Positions 8,609-17,392 are shown, numbered from the stretch's first letter. The stretch is 64,000 bases of DNA from an uncultured Sphingopyxis sp. (GCF_900078365.1 NZ_LT598653.1:186001-250000), one strand, 5' to 3'. Program-made: numbers and translations. Notes: generated from the letters alone by a model not told the origin.

Positions 8609-8623
8609 TCAAAAGCCGTGCCA
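8609..8623 (-). promoter_or_regulatory. Candidate sigma-54 promoter for glnBA
   Basis: Minus-strand TGGCACGGCTTTTGA matches the -24/-12 consensus TGGCACG-N4-TTGC except for the last C. It lies 112 bases upstream of the glnB start, a normal position. TGCACC-type half sites nearby could bind NtrC, but none forms a clean dyad. The rest of 8498-8750 shows no gene. Confidence 0.45.
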
Positions 8624-8750
8624 ATTGGCGAATCGCGGGGTTTCGCGAAGATTTGCGGTGGGGAAGGGCGGGCTTGCCCAAGCAGTGGGCAGCGGCGTCC
8701 GTTTGTTGCCTAAAATATGGGCATTTGTGGCGGGGGCGTGTTTATTCATT

Positions 8751-8886
8751 CTCACACGAAGACACAAAGAGGGTGCGCCCCGAACCGCCGTTGCGGGTCA
8801 TCCGCGCGCAGCGCCCTGTTGAAGGTCGCCTGCGGCGACAAGCGATCGGGCAGGTAGTGACTGTCCTCTTTGTGTCTTTGTGTGAG
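8751..8886. repeat. Inverted-repeat element with CTCACACGAAGACACAAAGAGG arms
   Basis: Left arm 8751-8772 and right arm 8865-8886 are inverted copies matching at 21 of 22 positions, enclosing 92 bp of GC-rich sequence with its own short dyads. It lies between the glnB promoter region and the 3' end of the PQQ dehydrogenase. Similar purine-rich inverted arms are widespread dispersed repeats in bacteria; no gene is inside. Confidence 0.8.
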
Positions 8887-8947
8887 ATCCAGAATTCCGC
8901 CCTCTCCACGACCACAGCCGGTCGCGGAGAGGGTTCGCGTTCAGGCC

Positions 8948-11134
8948 TTACCGCCCCATCGGTGCCGATGCGTCGGGCAGGTTCGCCTTGGTCCAGTTCG
9001 ACCGGTCGATCACATAGGCGCGCAGCGCCTCGGCATCGGCGGGCGTGAGCACGCGTGCGAAACTGACCATGCCGCGGTCCTTCAATGCGCCGTCGATGAT
9101 CACTGCCTTCCACGCATCGGCATTGGCGAGCGTGCCCGAAACGCGGAGGTCGGGGGTGAAGCCGTTGCCGATCGCGCTGTCGCCGTGACAGACGATGCAA
9201 TAGCGCCCGAAATGCGCCTTGCCCGCGGCGATCTCGGCCGCCGTGCCGAATTGCGGCGGCGGATTCCACGCGAGTGCTGTCGAGGCGGGCGGTGCCGGGA
9301 GCTTCACGGTGCCGCCGAGCTTGAGCACGACGAGGCGCGGCAGGTTCGGCACCTTGCGCGTCACCCCGCCCGCGACCCCGGCGACGAGCGGGAAGGCGCC
9401 ACCCTTGCTCGTCTGGAAGGCGACATATTGCACGCCGTTCACGCGGAAGGTCGAGGGCGCGCTGACGATCCCCGACTGCATGTCGAGGTCGAGCAACTGC
9501 CTGCCGGTATCGGCGGCATAGGCGCGGAAGCGGCCGGTGCTCGTGCCCTGAAAGACGAGATTGCCCGCGGTCGTCATCGTGCCGCCGTTCCACGCGGCGG
9601 GATAGTCGACGCCCCAGGCGACCTTGCCGGTACGCGGATCGAAGGCGACGAGGCGGCCGGTGGTCGCGGCGACCGCGGCGCGGAACGCGGCCTTGTCGTC
9701 GGGCAGCATCGTCTTGTTCAGCGACGTGCCGACGTTGAAGCCCAGCACCTTCCTTTTGTCGAGTTCGTCCATGTCCTGGAGATAGCCCTGCGGGATCTGC
9801 TGCGCGGGGATATAGACGAGCCCGGTCTTGGGGTTGTAGCTCATCGGGTGCCAATTATGCGCACCGAGCGCGCCGGGCACCGCGATGAAGGGCTTGCCGG
9901 TCCGGTAGAAGCGCGATTCGGGATTCTCGATCGGACGGCCGGTCTTTAGGTCATAGCCCGTCGCCCAGTTGATCCCGTCGACGAAGGGTTTTGCGTCGAT
10001 CAGCTTGCCGCTTGTCCGGTCGATCGTGAAGAAGAAGCCGTTCTTCGGGGCATGGTACAGCACTTTGGCGGGCTCGCCGTCCACCGTCTGCTCGGCGAGG
10101 ATGATCGGCTGGGTCGCGGTATAATCCCAGGTTTCCGCAGGCGTTTCCTGATAATGCCATTTATAGGCGCCGGTGGTCGCGTCCAATGCGACGACCGACG
10201 AGAGGAACCAGTTGTCGCCCTCGCCGTTCGAGCGCGTCCCGTGGTTCCACGGATTGCCGTTGCCGACGCCCAAGTAGATCTGGTCGAGATCCTTGTCGTA
10301 GACGATCGCGTCCCACACGGTGCCGCCGCCTCCCGAGGTCTGCCACTCGCCCTTGTCGGACCAGGTGGCGTTGGCCTTGGTAGCGAAAATGTCGTCCGAC
10401 GCCGCGCCGTCCTTTTGCTTCTTCGGATTGGGCGCGGTGTAAAAGCGCCAGCGTTCCTTGCCCGTATCGGCGTCATAGGCGGTGACATAGCCGCGCACCC
10501 CGAACTCGGCGCCGCCGTTGCCGATCAGCACCATATCCTTCACGACGCGCGGCGCGCCGGTGATCGTATAGGGTTTCGAGGTGTCGAAGGTCTGCGTCGA
10601 CCAGAGTTCCTTGCCCGTCTTGCGGTCGAGCGCGATCAGCCGGCCGTCGAGGGCGCCGACGAAGAGCTTGTCGCCCCAGACGGCGACACCGCGGTTGACG
10701 ACATCGCAGCAGGCGCTGACTGCGCGCTCGCCGGGAACCTCGGGGTCGAATTTCCACAGGGGCTTGCCGGTCGCGGCGTCCCATGCGCTGACCTTCGACC
10801 AGGCATGGGTGACATACATGATGCCGTCGACGACGACGGGCGTCGCTTCCTGCCCGCGCGCATCGTCGAGGTCGGCGAACCAGGCGATGCCGAGGTCACC
10901 GACATTCTGGTCGTTGATGTCTGTCAGCGGGCTGAACCGCTGTTCGTCATAGCTGTAGCCGATGGCGCCCCAATCATCGCCGTTGCCGCCGGTTCTGAGC
11001 AGGGTCTCGCTGGCCTTCTCCGCCGCGTCGAGCGATGTGCTCCCCGAGATGCTGTCATTCTTCGACGCATTGCATGAGGCCAATGCTAAAGCCGCGCAGC
11101 CCAGCAGCGCGGTCGTCCAGACCCGTTTCGCCAT
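8948..11134 (-). CDS. PQQ-dependent quinohemoprotein alcohol dehydrogenase, lipoprotein
   Basis: 728 residues. A lipobox (ALASC, Cys21) suggests export and membrane anchoring. Residues ~45-570 form the eight-bladed PQQ propeller: vicinal Cys142-Cys143, Ca ligands near Glu210 and Asn294, and catalytic Asp337 in ETWDYTA; the residue two after it is Thr rather than Asp, so a calcium-type, not lanthanide-type, enzyme is expected. A C-terminal cytochrome c domain has CIVCH (646-650) and a likely axial Met689. It oxidises alcohols in the periplasm and passes electrons via haem c to the respiratory chain. A LiuR-like dyad sits 28 bases upstream of the start. No PQQ synthesis genes are in the window. 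Confidence 0.93.
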   Translation of the reverse strand: MAKRVWTTALLGCAALALASCNASKNDSISGSTSLDAAEKASETLLRTGGNGDDWGAIGYSYDEQRFSPLTDINDQNVGDLGIAWFADLDDARGQEATPVVVDGIMYVTHAWSKVSAWDAATGKPLWKFDPEVPGERAVSACCDVVNRGVAVWGDKLFVGALDGRLIALDRKTGKELWSTQTFDTSKPYTITGAPRVVKDMVLIGNGGAEFGVRGYVTAYDADTGKERWRFYTAPNPKKQKDGAASDDIFATKANATWSDKGEWQTSGGGGTVWDAIVYDKDLDQIYLGVGNGNPWNHGTRSNGEGDNWFLSSVVALDATTGAYKWHYQETPAETWDYTATQPIILAEQTVDGEPAKVLYHAPKNGFFFTIDRTSGKLIDAKPFVDGINWATGYDLKTGRPIENPESRFYRTGKPFIAVPGALGAHNWHPMSYNPKTGLVYIPAQQIPQGYLQDMDELDKRKVLGFNVGTSLNKTMLPDDKAAFRAAVAATTGRLVAFDPRTGKVAWGVDYPAAWNGGTMTTAGNLVFQGTSTGRFRAYAADTGRQLLDLDMQSGIVSAPSTFRVNGVQYVAFQTSKGGAFPLVAGVAGGVTRKVPNLPRLVVLKLGGTVKLPAPPASTALAWNPPPQFGTAAEIAAGKAHFGRYCIVCHGDSAIGNGFTPDLRVSGTLANADAWKAVIIDGALKDRGMVSFARVLTPADAEALRAYVIDRSNWTKANLPDASAPMGR

Positions 11135-11161
11135 CCCTTGCTCTCCCGTTCGACGTCTATG

Positions 11162-11179
11162 CTTGACGTTAACGTCAAG
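11162..11179. promoter_or_regulatory. Perfect 18-bp palindrome, LiuR-like operator
   Basis: CTTGACGTTAACGTCAAG is perfectly self-complementary and lies 28 bp upstream of the PQQ dehydrogenase start. Its 16-bp core TTGACGTTAACGTCAA matches the site upstream of etfB (41305) at 14 of 16 positions. This resembles the operator reported for the MerR-family regulator LiuR of branched-chain amino acid and acyl-CoA catabolism; the assignment is inference. Confidence 0.6.
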
Positions 11180-11243
11180 TCTGCGCCCGAAGCGCGAGGG
11201 GTGCAAGCGGGAAAATGGATGTGGGGAAGGGCGCGCGCCTGTC

Positions 11244-11323
11244 GTCACCCCGGACTTGATCCGGGGTCCACTAAGGCCAGCACTGCCGGGAAGTCATGGA
11301 TCCCGGATCAAGTCCGGGATGAC
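11244..11323. repeat. Palindromic intergenic repeat, GTCATCCCGG family (copy 1)
   Basis: Begins GTCACCCCGGACTTGATCC and ends with its inverted counterpart GATCAAGTCCGGGATGAC. Each arm is itself a hairpin (CCGGACTTGATCCGG). Related copies occur at 23159, 28769, 36929, 39723, 50755 and 60366. It lies between the map stop and the PQQ dehydrogenase promoter region. Confidence 0.85.
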
Positions 11324-11342
11324 GAAATCAAACCGACGCCGA

Positions 11343-12182
11343 TCAGGCCCAAGGCGGCGCATTCAGGCCCTTGGGGCTGGCGGTGAAGATTTCGCAGCCG
11401 GTTTCGGTGATCCCGATGCTGTGTTCGAACTGCGCCGAGAGCGAACGGTCGCGGGTGACCGCGGTCCAGCCGTCATTGAGCATCTTCACCGCATATTTGC
11501 CGGTGTTGATCATCGGCTCGATCGTGAAGAACATGCCGGGCTTGAGCTCGGGGCCGGTACCGGGACGTCCGGCGTGGACGACTTCGGGTGCGTCGTGGAA
11601 CATCTGGCCGAGCCCGTGACCGCAGAAATCGCGGACGACCGAATAGCGGTGCCGCTCGGCGTGGCTCTGAATCGCGTGCGCGACGTCGCCCATGCGGTTC
11701 CCGGGCTTCGCCTGCTCGATGCCAAGCATCAGGCATTCGTAAGTGACCTCGACGAGTCGCTTCGCCTTGATCGGCACCTCGCCGACCAGATACATGCGGC
11801 TCGTGTCGCCGTGCCAGCCGTCGACGATGCTGGTCACGTCGATGTTGACGATGTCGCCCTCGCGCAGCGGCTTGTCGTCGGGGATGCCATGGCAGACGAC
11901 ATGGTTGATGCTGGTGCAGCAGCTATGCGTGAAGCCGCGATAGCCGAGCGTCGCGGGGATGCCGCCACCGTCGAGCATCATCGTGCGGACAAGGTCGTCG
12001 ATCGCGGCGGTGGTGACGCCGGGCTGGACGAAGGGGACGAGCGCGTCGAGGATTTCGGCCGACAGCCGCCCCGCCTTGCGCATGCCCGCAAAGCCCGCTT
12101 CGTCGTGGAGCTTGATCGTGCCGTCGCGGACGCGGGCGGGCGCCGCAGCGTCGGCGGCGGTTACGGAGACATAGTCATACAT
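11343..12182 (-). CDS. map: Type I methionine aminopeptidase
   Basis: 279 residues. Removes the initiator Met from nascent proteins. The five metal ligands are visible: Asp in VNIDV, Asp in GWHGDTSRMY, His in GHGLGQMFH, Glu in FTIEPMI and Glu in AQFEHSI. The ATG at 12182 gives MYDYVSVTAAD; this and a somewhat long N-terminus of about 20 residues before the catalytic domain are the least certain part, because no good Shine-Dalgarno precedes it. It is downstream of clpA on the same strand but a palindromic repeat separates the two. Confidence 0.95.
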   Translation of the reverse strand: MYDYVSVTAADAAAPARVRDGTIKLHDEAGFAGMRKAGRLSAEILDALVPFVQPGVTTAAIDDLVRTMMLDGGGIPATLGYRGFTHSCCTSINHVVCHGIPDDKPLREGDIVNIDVTSIVDGWHGDTSRMYLVGEVPIKAKRLVEVTYECLMLGIEQAKPGNRMGDVAHAIQSHAERHRYSVVRDFCGHGLGQMFHDAPEVVHAGRPGTGPELKPGMFFTIEPMINTGKYAVKMLNDGWTAVTRDRSLSAQFEHSIGITETGCEIFTASPKGLNAPPWA

Positions 12183-12226
12183 GAGGGTGATATAGGCGAT
12201 GTGGCGCCGAATTGCGAGGGCAGTAA

Positions 12227-12342
12227 GCCCCTCCCGCCTGCGGGAGGGGTTTGGGGTGGGCAAGCACCGTTGCAGGGCCCACCCCGCTGCGACTAGCGGG
12301 CAAGCCCGCAAGTCTCGCTACCCCTCCCGCAAGCGGGAGGGG
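12227..12342. repeat. Palindromic intergenic repeat, GGGAGGGG family (copy 2)
   Basis: Hairpin CCCTCCCGCCTGCGGGAGGG, then TTTGGGGTGGGC, GCTGCGACTAGCGGGCAAG, CGCAAGTCTCGCTACC, and a second hairpin ending GCGGGAGGGG. It starts 45 bases upstream of the map ATG and ends 7 bases before the clpA stop, so on the minus strand it probably terminates or processes the clpA transcript. Confidence 0.85.
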
Positions 12343-12348
12343 AGCTAG

Positions 12349-14688
12349 TTACTCCGCAGCCTTCTTCGCCTTGTCGGCTTTCGGCTTGCCCTTGCCGGCC
12401 TTGGGCGCGGCGGGGGTGATTTCGAAGGCGAGCGGGTTGCCGACATGGGCGTCCTCGCCGGTCTTCATCTTCACCTTGACCTCGCCGCCGTGGACCAGCT
12501 TGCCGAAGAGCAGCTCCTCGGCGAGCGGCTGCTTGATCTTTTCCTGGATCAAGCGGCCCATCGGACGCGCGCCATAGAGCTTGTCATAGCCCTTGCCGGT
12601 CAGCCATTCGCGCGCCGGATCGTCGAGCTGGATATGGACGTTGCGGTCGGCGAGCTGCAGTTCGAGTTCGAGGATGAACTTGTCGACGACGCGCGCGACC
12701 ACCTCGGGCGGCAGATAGCCGAAGGGCACGATCGCATCGAGGCGGTTGCGGAATTCGGGGGTGAACATGCGCTTCACCGCCTCTTCCTGCACATCCTCGC
12801 GCGTCGACTGGCCGAAACCGATCGACTCGCGCGCCATGTCGCTCGCGCCCGCATTGGTCGTCATGATCAGGATGACGTTGCGGAAGTCGACCGTCTTGCC
12901 GTGGTGGTCGGTCAGGCGGCCGTTGTCCATCACCTGCAAGAGGATGTTGAACAGGTCGGGATGCGCCTTCTCGATCTCGTCGAGCAGCAGCACGCAATGC
13001 GGGTTCTGGTCGATCGCATCGGTGAGCAGGCCGCCCTGGTCGTAACCGACATAGCCCGGAGGCGCGCCGATCAGGCGGCTCACCGAATGGCGCTCCATAT
13101 ATTCGGACATGTCGAAACGCTGGAGCGGAATGCCCATGATCGACGCGAGTTGCTTCGCGACCTCGGTCTTGCCGACGCCGGTGGGCCCCGAGAACAGATA
13201 GTTGCCGATCGGCTTTTCGGGATCGCGGAGGCCCGCACGGCTGAGCTTGATCGCCGACGACAGCACCTCGATCGCGGTGTTCTGGCCGAAGACGACGCGC
13301 TTCAAATCGGTCTCGAGGCTGGCGAGCGTCGCCTTGTCGTCGGTCGACACCGACTTGGGCGGGATGCGCGCCATCGTCGCGATCACCGCTTCGATCTCCT
13401 TCGCGGTGATCGTCTTCTTGCGCTTCGACGGGGCGACGAGCATCTGCATCGCGCCGACCTCGTCGATCACGTCGATCGCCTTGTCGGGCAATTTGCGGTC
13501 GTTGATATAGCGCGCCGACAGGTCGACCGCGGCGTTGATCGCATCGGGCGTGTAGCGCACCTGATGGTGCGCTTCGAACGCGCTGCGCAGACCCGCGAGG
13601 ATCTTTTTCGTATCCTCGAGGCTCGGCTCGATCACGTCGATCTTCTGGAACCGGCGGAGCAAAGCGCGGTCCTTTTCGAAATGGTTGCGGAACTCCTTGT
13701 AGGTCGTCGAGCCGATGCAGCGGATGACGCCGCCCGACAGCGCGGGTTTCAGGAGGTTCGACGCGTCCATCGCGCCGCCGCTGGTCGCGCCGGCGCCGAT
13801 CACCGTGTGGATTTCGTCGATGAACAGGATCGCGTGCGGCAGGCCTTCGAGTTCGGTCACGACCTGTTTCAGCCGCTCCTCGAAGTCGCCGCGATAGCGC
13901 GTGCCCGCGAGCAAAGCGCCCATGTCGAGCGAATAGATGACCGCGGGCAGCAGCACCTCGGGCACGTCGCCCTCGATGATCTTGCGCGCGAGACCTTCGG
14001 CGATCGCGGTCTTGCCGACGCCGGGATCGCCGACATAGAGCGGATTGTTCTTGCTGCGGCGGCAGAGGATCTGGATCGTGCGGTCGACCTCTGCATTGCG
14101 GCCGATCAGCGGATCGACCTTGCCGCCGCGCGCCTTTTCGTTGAGGTTGACGGTGAACTGGTCGAGCGCGGTTTCCTTCTTGGACTTGCCTTCGCTCTTG
14201 TCCTTCGTCTCTTCCTTTTCCTCGGGCTCGGCCTGCGGCGAGGGCTTGCCGCCCTTGCCGACGCCGTGGCTGAGATAGGAGACCGCGTCGAGGCGCGTCA
14301 GGTCCTGCTGCTGCAGGAAATAGACGGCGTAGCTTTCGCGTTCGGAGAAGAGCGCGACGAGGACGTTCGCGCCCGTCACCTCATCCTTGCCCGACGACTG
14401 GACGTGCAGGATCGCGCGCTGGACGACGCGCTGGAAGCCCGAGGTGGGCGACGGGTCGCTGTGCCCCTCGACCTTCAGGCTGTCGAGTTCGGTGTCGAGA
14501 TAGTGGACGACGGCCGATTGCAGGTCGTCGGTCGCGACGCCGCACGCGCGCATCACTTCGGCGGCGTGCTCGTCGTCGATCAGCGCGGAGAGCAGATGCT
14601 CGAGCGTCGCATATTCGTGGTGACGCTCCGAAGCGGCCTTCAAAGCGTTATGGAGGGTCTTTTCGAGACTTTCCGAAAAGGACGGCAT
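12349..14688 (-). CDS. clpA: ATP-dependent Clp protease ATP-binding subunit ClpA
   Basis: 779 residues with the full ClpA plan: N-domain (1-~145), an acidic/basic charged linker (EEKEETKDKSEGKSKKE), AAA+ 1 with Walker A GDPGVGKT, AAA+ 2 with Walker A GPTGVGKT, and the C-terminal small domain. The ClpP-docking loop is SIGFGQSTRED, an IGF version of the usual IGL tripeptide. It unfolds substrates for ClpP, including N-end-rule proteins delivered by ClpS. Unusually for many proteobacteria, clpS is not immediately upstream here; the gap 14689-15209 holds no such gene. The C-terminus is lysine/alanine-rich. Confidence 0.97.
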   Translation of the reverse strand: MPSFSESLEKTLHNALKAASERHHEYATLEHLLSALIDDEHAAEVMRACGVATDDLQSAVVHYLDTELDSLKVEGHSDPSPTSGFQRVVQRAILHVQSSGKDEVTGANVLVALFSERESYAVYFLQQQDLTRLDAVSYLSHGVGKGGKPSPQAEPEEKEETKDKSEGKSKKETALDQFTVNLNEKARGGKVDPLIGRNAEVDRTIQILCRRSKNNPLYVGDPGVGKTAIAEGLARKIIEGDVPEVLLPAVIYSLDMGALLAGTRYRGDFEERLKQVVTELEGLPHAILFIDEIHTVIGAGATSGGAMDASNLLKPALSGGVIRCIGSTTYKEFRNHFEKDRALLRRFQKIDVIEPSLEDTKKILAGLRSAFEAHHQVRYTPDAINAAVDLSARYINDRKLPDKAIDVIDEVGAMQMLVAPSKRKKTITAKEIEAVIATMARIPPKSVSTDDKATLASLETDLKRVVFGQNTAIEVLSSAIKLSRAGLRDPEKPIGNYLFSGPTGVGKTEVAKQLASIMGIPLQRFDMSEYMERHSVSRLIGAPPGYVGYDQGGLLTDAIDQNPHCVLLLDEIEKAHPDLFNILLQVMDNGRLTDHHGKTVDFRNVILIMTTNAGASDMARESIGFGQSTREDVQEEAVKRMFTPEFRNRLDAIVPFGYLPPEVVARVVDKFILELELQLADRNVHIQLDDPAREWLTGKGYDKLYGARPMGRLIQEKIKQPLAEELLFGKLVHGGEVKVKMKTGEDAHVGNPLAFEITPAAPKAGKGKPKADKAKKAAE

Positions 14689-14892
14689 GGGTCTTCATCT
14701 CCTTGCGGGGGACCAGGCCGGGGAGAGGACGGCCCCCTTAGGAACATAAGGTGGCGACGCCGCCGCCCTACCGCAAGGGAAAAGCGGCGACACCCGCGAA
14801 ATTACGATGACGGGGGTTGCGGCGTGATTAACAGCGCGTTGATAAATTGGATCGCGAACGCGCAATTTTATTCCGAAGTTGTCAAACTTGTC

Positions 14893-14926
14893 ATTCCCCT
14901 TCGGTATAATGATACCCGTGGGGAAT
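14893..14926. promoter_or_regulatory. Nested dyad in an AT-rich stretch upstream of clpA
   Basis: ATTCCCC (14893-14899) pairs with GGGGAAT (14920-14926), and inside it GGTAT pairs with ATACC around AATG; the inner part contains TATAAT. It sits in 14820-14926, clearly more AT-rich than the surroundings, about 205 bases upstream of the clpA start. It could be an operator or a small hairpin. The remaining gap 14689-15070 shows no gene. Confidence 0.4.
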
Positions 14927-15070
14927 TGCGGGGAGGAAGGGCAGCGGTTCCGGGAAGAGTGGGCGCGGGCATGATGGCAGGGAGGTTATGCTGGCGGGAT
15001 AATGTAGGACAGCGATTTTTTTGCCCGCGCTGAACGGCGGTTTTGGGGTGGGGGGAGCGAACGTTTGGTT

Positions 15071-15186
15071 CCCCTCCCGCAAGCGGGAGGGGCAGTGAGG
15101 CTTACGAGCTTGCTCGTTAGCCGCAGCGGGGTGGGCATAACGCACCCTCGCTGCCCACCCCCGACCCCTCCCGCTTGCGGGAGGGG
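15071..15186. repeat. Palindromic intergenic repeat, GGGAGGGG family (copy 3)
   Basis: Same layout as the copies at 1707 and 12227 but in the opposite orientation relative to clpA: hairpin CCCTCCCGCAAGCGGGAGGG, CAGTGAGGCTTACGAGCTTG, GCAGCGGGGTGGGC, then a second CCCTCCCGCTTGCGGGAGGG hairpin. It lies directly downstream of the small gene at 15210. Confidence 0.85.
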
Positions 15187-15209
15187 AGAAGAATGGCAGC
15201 TTCCGGTCG

Positions 15210-15479
15210 TCAGCCGCCGGCCTCTTCCCCCGCGCGGTCGACCATATCCATAAAGTCGCGGGCGGTGTTTCGCTCGTTCTCGTCCTTGAACGCAACATCG
15301 AGGTCGGGCGCGGCGCCCAGCATGTACATCAGCGCCCACAGCGCGAAGCGGCGGCCGGGGTTGGTTTCGAGGCCGAAGTCGACGCGCATGCGTTCGGTGC
15401 CCGCGGCGTGTGCCTCGGGGTGGATCGCGCCCAAGTCGGCGGTGCCGAAATAGCGGCGGAGCTGGTCGTCGAAATCCAT
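15210..15479 (-). CDS. Conserved hypothetical protein
   Basis: 89 residues from ATG 15479 (MDFDDQLRRYFGTADLGAI). Soluble and acidic, no signal peptide, membrane helix or catalytic motif. The stretch FGLETNPGRRFALWALMYMLGAAPDLDVAFKD looks like a well-packed conserved core, and the composition fits a real gene. I do not recognise a named family. It stands alone on the minus strand between two repeat elements. Confidence 0.65.
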   Translation of the reverse strand: MDFDDQLRRYFGTADLGAIHPEAHAAGTERMRVDFGLETNPGRRFALWALMYMLGAAPDLDVAFKDENERNTARDFMDMVDRAGEEAGG

Positions 15480-15540
15480 GATGGCGTCATTGGCTCGTTT
15501 GGCTCGATTGGCAAGCCACTCCGCTGATCGCATCCCAAAC

Positions 15541-15628
15541 CCGTTCGTGCTGAGCTTGTCGAAGCACCGTCCTTCTTCTTTCGTCGCCAAAGGAAAGAAC
15601 GGCCCTTCGACAAGCTCAGGGCAAACGG
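15541..15628. repeat. Palindromic repeat with GAGCTTGTCGAAG arms
   Basis: Arms CCGTTCGTGCTGAGCTTGTC and GACAAGCTCAGGGCAAACGG are inverted with a few mismatches; the middle contains a second dyad (TTCTTTC / GAAAGAA). This GACAAGCTCAG repeat is common in several proteobacterial genomes. It occupies most of the divergent gap between the genes at 15479 and 15721. Confidence 0.8.
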
Positions 15629-15720
15629 CTCGTACGGTTCGCACGATGCTCCACCAAAATCCGCCGATCCGAAACCTCGCCCGGTTGTCATTCGCGTGAG
15701 CCACCGATAGGGCGGCGGCC

Positions 15721-17193
15721 GTGAAGACGAGCATCGACATCGGGACCGACAGTGCGGGGCAGGGCGTGCGCATCGACGTGCAGGAACTGCTCGCGACGCG
15801 CCTGCTCGTCCAGGGCAATTCGGGGTCGGGCAAGTCGCACCTGCTGCGCCGCATCCTCGAGGAAAGCGCCGCGCTGGTGCAGCAGATCGTGATCGATCCC
15901 GAGGGCGATTTCGTCACGCTCGCCGATGCCTACAGCCATGTCGTGATCAACGGCGGCGACTATAATGAGCGCGAGATCGCGGCGATGGGCGCGCGCATCC
16001 GCGAGCATCGCGCCTCGATCGTCCTCAGTCTCGAATCGCTCGACATCGAGGCGCAGATGACGTGCGCCGCGGCGTTCCTCAATGCGCTGTTCGATGCGCC
16101 GCGCGAGCATTGGTTTCCCGCGCTGGTGGTGGTCGACGAGGCGCAGATGTTCGCGCCGAGCGTCGCGGGCGACGTCGCCGACAATGTCCGCCGCGCGAGC
16201 CTCGGCGCGATGACCAACCTGATGTGCCGCGGGCGCAAGCGTGGTCTGGCCGGCGCGATCGCGACGCAGCGGCTCGCCAAGCTCGCGAAGAATGTCGCCG
16301 CCGAGGCGAGCAATTTCCTGATGGGGCGCACCTTCCTCGACATCGACATGGCGCGCGCCGCCGACCTGCTCGGGATGGAGCGGCGGCAGGCCGAGACGAT
16401 CCGCGACCTCGAGCGCGGGCATTTCCTCGGGCTCGGTCCCGCGATCTCGCGGCGGCCGATCGCGGTGCGGATCGGGTCGACGCAAACCTCGACGCGGCTC
16501 GGCACGCACGGCCTGATGCCGCTGCCGGACGCCGGCGGCGAGGATATGCGCTCGATGCTGTTCACCGAGATGGAGGCGCCCGCGGCGCCGCGCGTCTTCG
16601 CACCCGAACCCGAGCCGGTCGCGGCGAGCGAGGTGCTGGAGCGCATCGCGGCGAGCGAAGCGCTGCACGAGGACGCCGATGCGCCGCCGGTGCTCGACAT
16701 CCTCGAGGCGGTCCAAGAAGCCGAACAGAGCGACGCGGTGGTGGTGGCGACGCTCGGGGAGATGCTCGCCGATCCCGACTGCGCCTTCCAGGGCGAATCC
16801 ATTCTCTATCAGGATTTTTCGGTGCGCTGCCGGATGCAGAAGCTGAAGAAGGTGCCGCTCGACCTCGCCGCCTTCCGCCGCCGCTTTGCGCTCGCGAAAG
16901 GAGGTGTCTTCGACCCCGCCGAGCCGCGTTGGCGCGAGGCGCTCGCCGTCGCCGACCGGCTGCCGGACGATATGGTCGCCCCCTTCCTGCAGATCGCGCG
17001 CGCCGCGATGGAGGGCGAGCCCTGCCCCGGTGACGAGATCCTCGGCCGCGCCTATGGCAGCCGCTCGCCGGGGCGCATCCGGCGGCTGGTCGACTATATG
17101 GAAAAGCAGGGCGTGATCGTCGTGCGCGCCGATTTTGGCGGGCGGCGCTCGATCGGCATTCCCGAACTCGGGCTCAGCACCGAGGCCGAATAG
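15721..17193 (+). CDS. HerA/DUF87-type ATPase
   Basis: 490 residues from a GTG start. Residues 1-~260 form a RecA-like ATPase of the HerA/FtsK clade: Walker A GNSGSGKS at 32-39, IVIDPEGDF, a Walker B strand ALVVVDEAQMFAP, a sensor region MCRGRKRGLAGAIATQR (Gln, Arg), and FLMGRTFLDIDMARAADLLGM. The C-terminal half is alanine-rich, then a compact helical region (~365-490) possibly DNA-binding. Such proteins are DNA-translocating ATPases, but no NurA nuclease is adjacent, so the role is open. A second family member is at 58627. Confidence 0.8.
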   Translation: MKTSIDIGTDSAGQGVRIDVQELLATRLLVQGNSGSGKSHLLRRILEESAALVQQIVIDPEGDFVTLADAYSHVVINGGDYNEREIAAMGARIREHRASIVLSLESLDIEAQMTCAAAFLNALFDAPREHWFPALVVVDEAQMFAPSVAGDVADNVRRASLGAMTNLMCRGRKRGLAGAIATQRLAKLAKNVAAEASNFLMGRTFLDIDMARAADLLGMERRQAETIRDLERGHFLGLGPAISRRPIAVRIGSTQTSTRLGTHGLMPLPDAGGEDMRSMLFTEMEAPAAPRVFAPEPEPVAASEVLERIAASEALHEDADAPPVLDILEAVQEAEQSDAVVVATLGEMLADPDCAFQGESILYQDFSVRCRMQKLKKVPLDLAAFRRRFALAKGGVFDPAEPRWREALAVADRLPDDMVAPFLQIARAAMEGEPCPGDEILGRAYGSRSPGRIRRLVDYMEKQGVIVVRADFGGRRSIGIPELGLSTEAE

Positions 17194-17392
17194 GCGCGCA
17201 TCGCCTCATTCCGTCGCGATTTCACCGCGACCCGGCAAGTTAACCCCGAATTATCCACCTAAAATCTTGGGCCCGCGCGCGGTCCGGGGCATTCCTCGCC
17301 ACAGGTGTCGCACCTAAAACAGCGGATGCCAGCTCTCCTTGGTGGGTGGATCGTCCCGACCCCAGACCATAACCCTATGAGGAGAGACTGCC

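Noticed and set aside
8948..11134. Lanthanide-dependent (XoxF-like) PQQ dehydrogenase
   Set aside because: The residue two positions after the catalytic Asp337 is Thr, not the Asp that marks lanthanide enzymes.
12445..15033. Long open frame on the plus strand opposite clpA (862 codons)
   Set aside because: It is antisense to clpA, rich in Arg/Asp/Gly with no domain, as expected for the complementary frame of a GC-rich gene.
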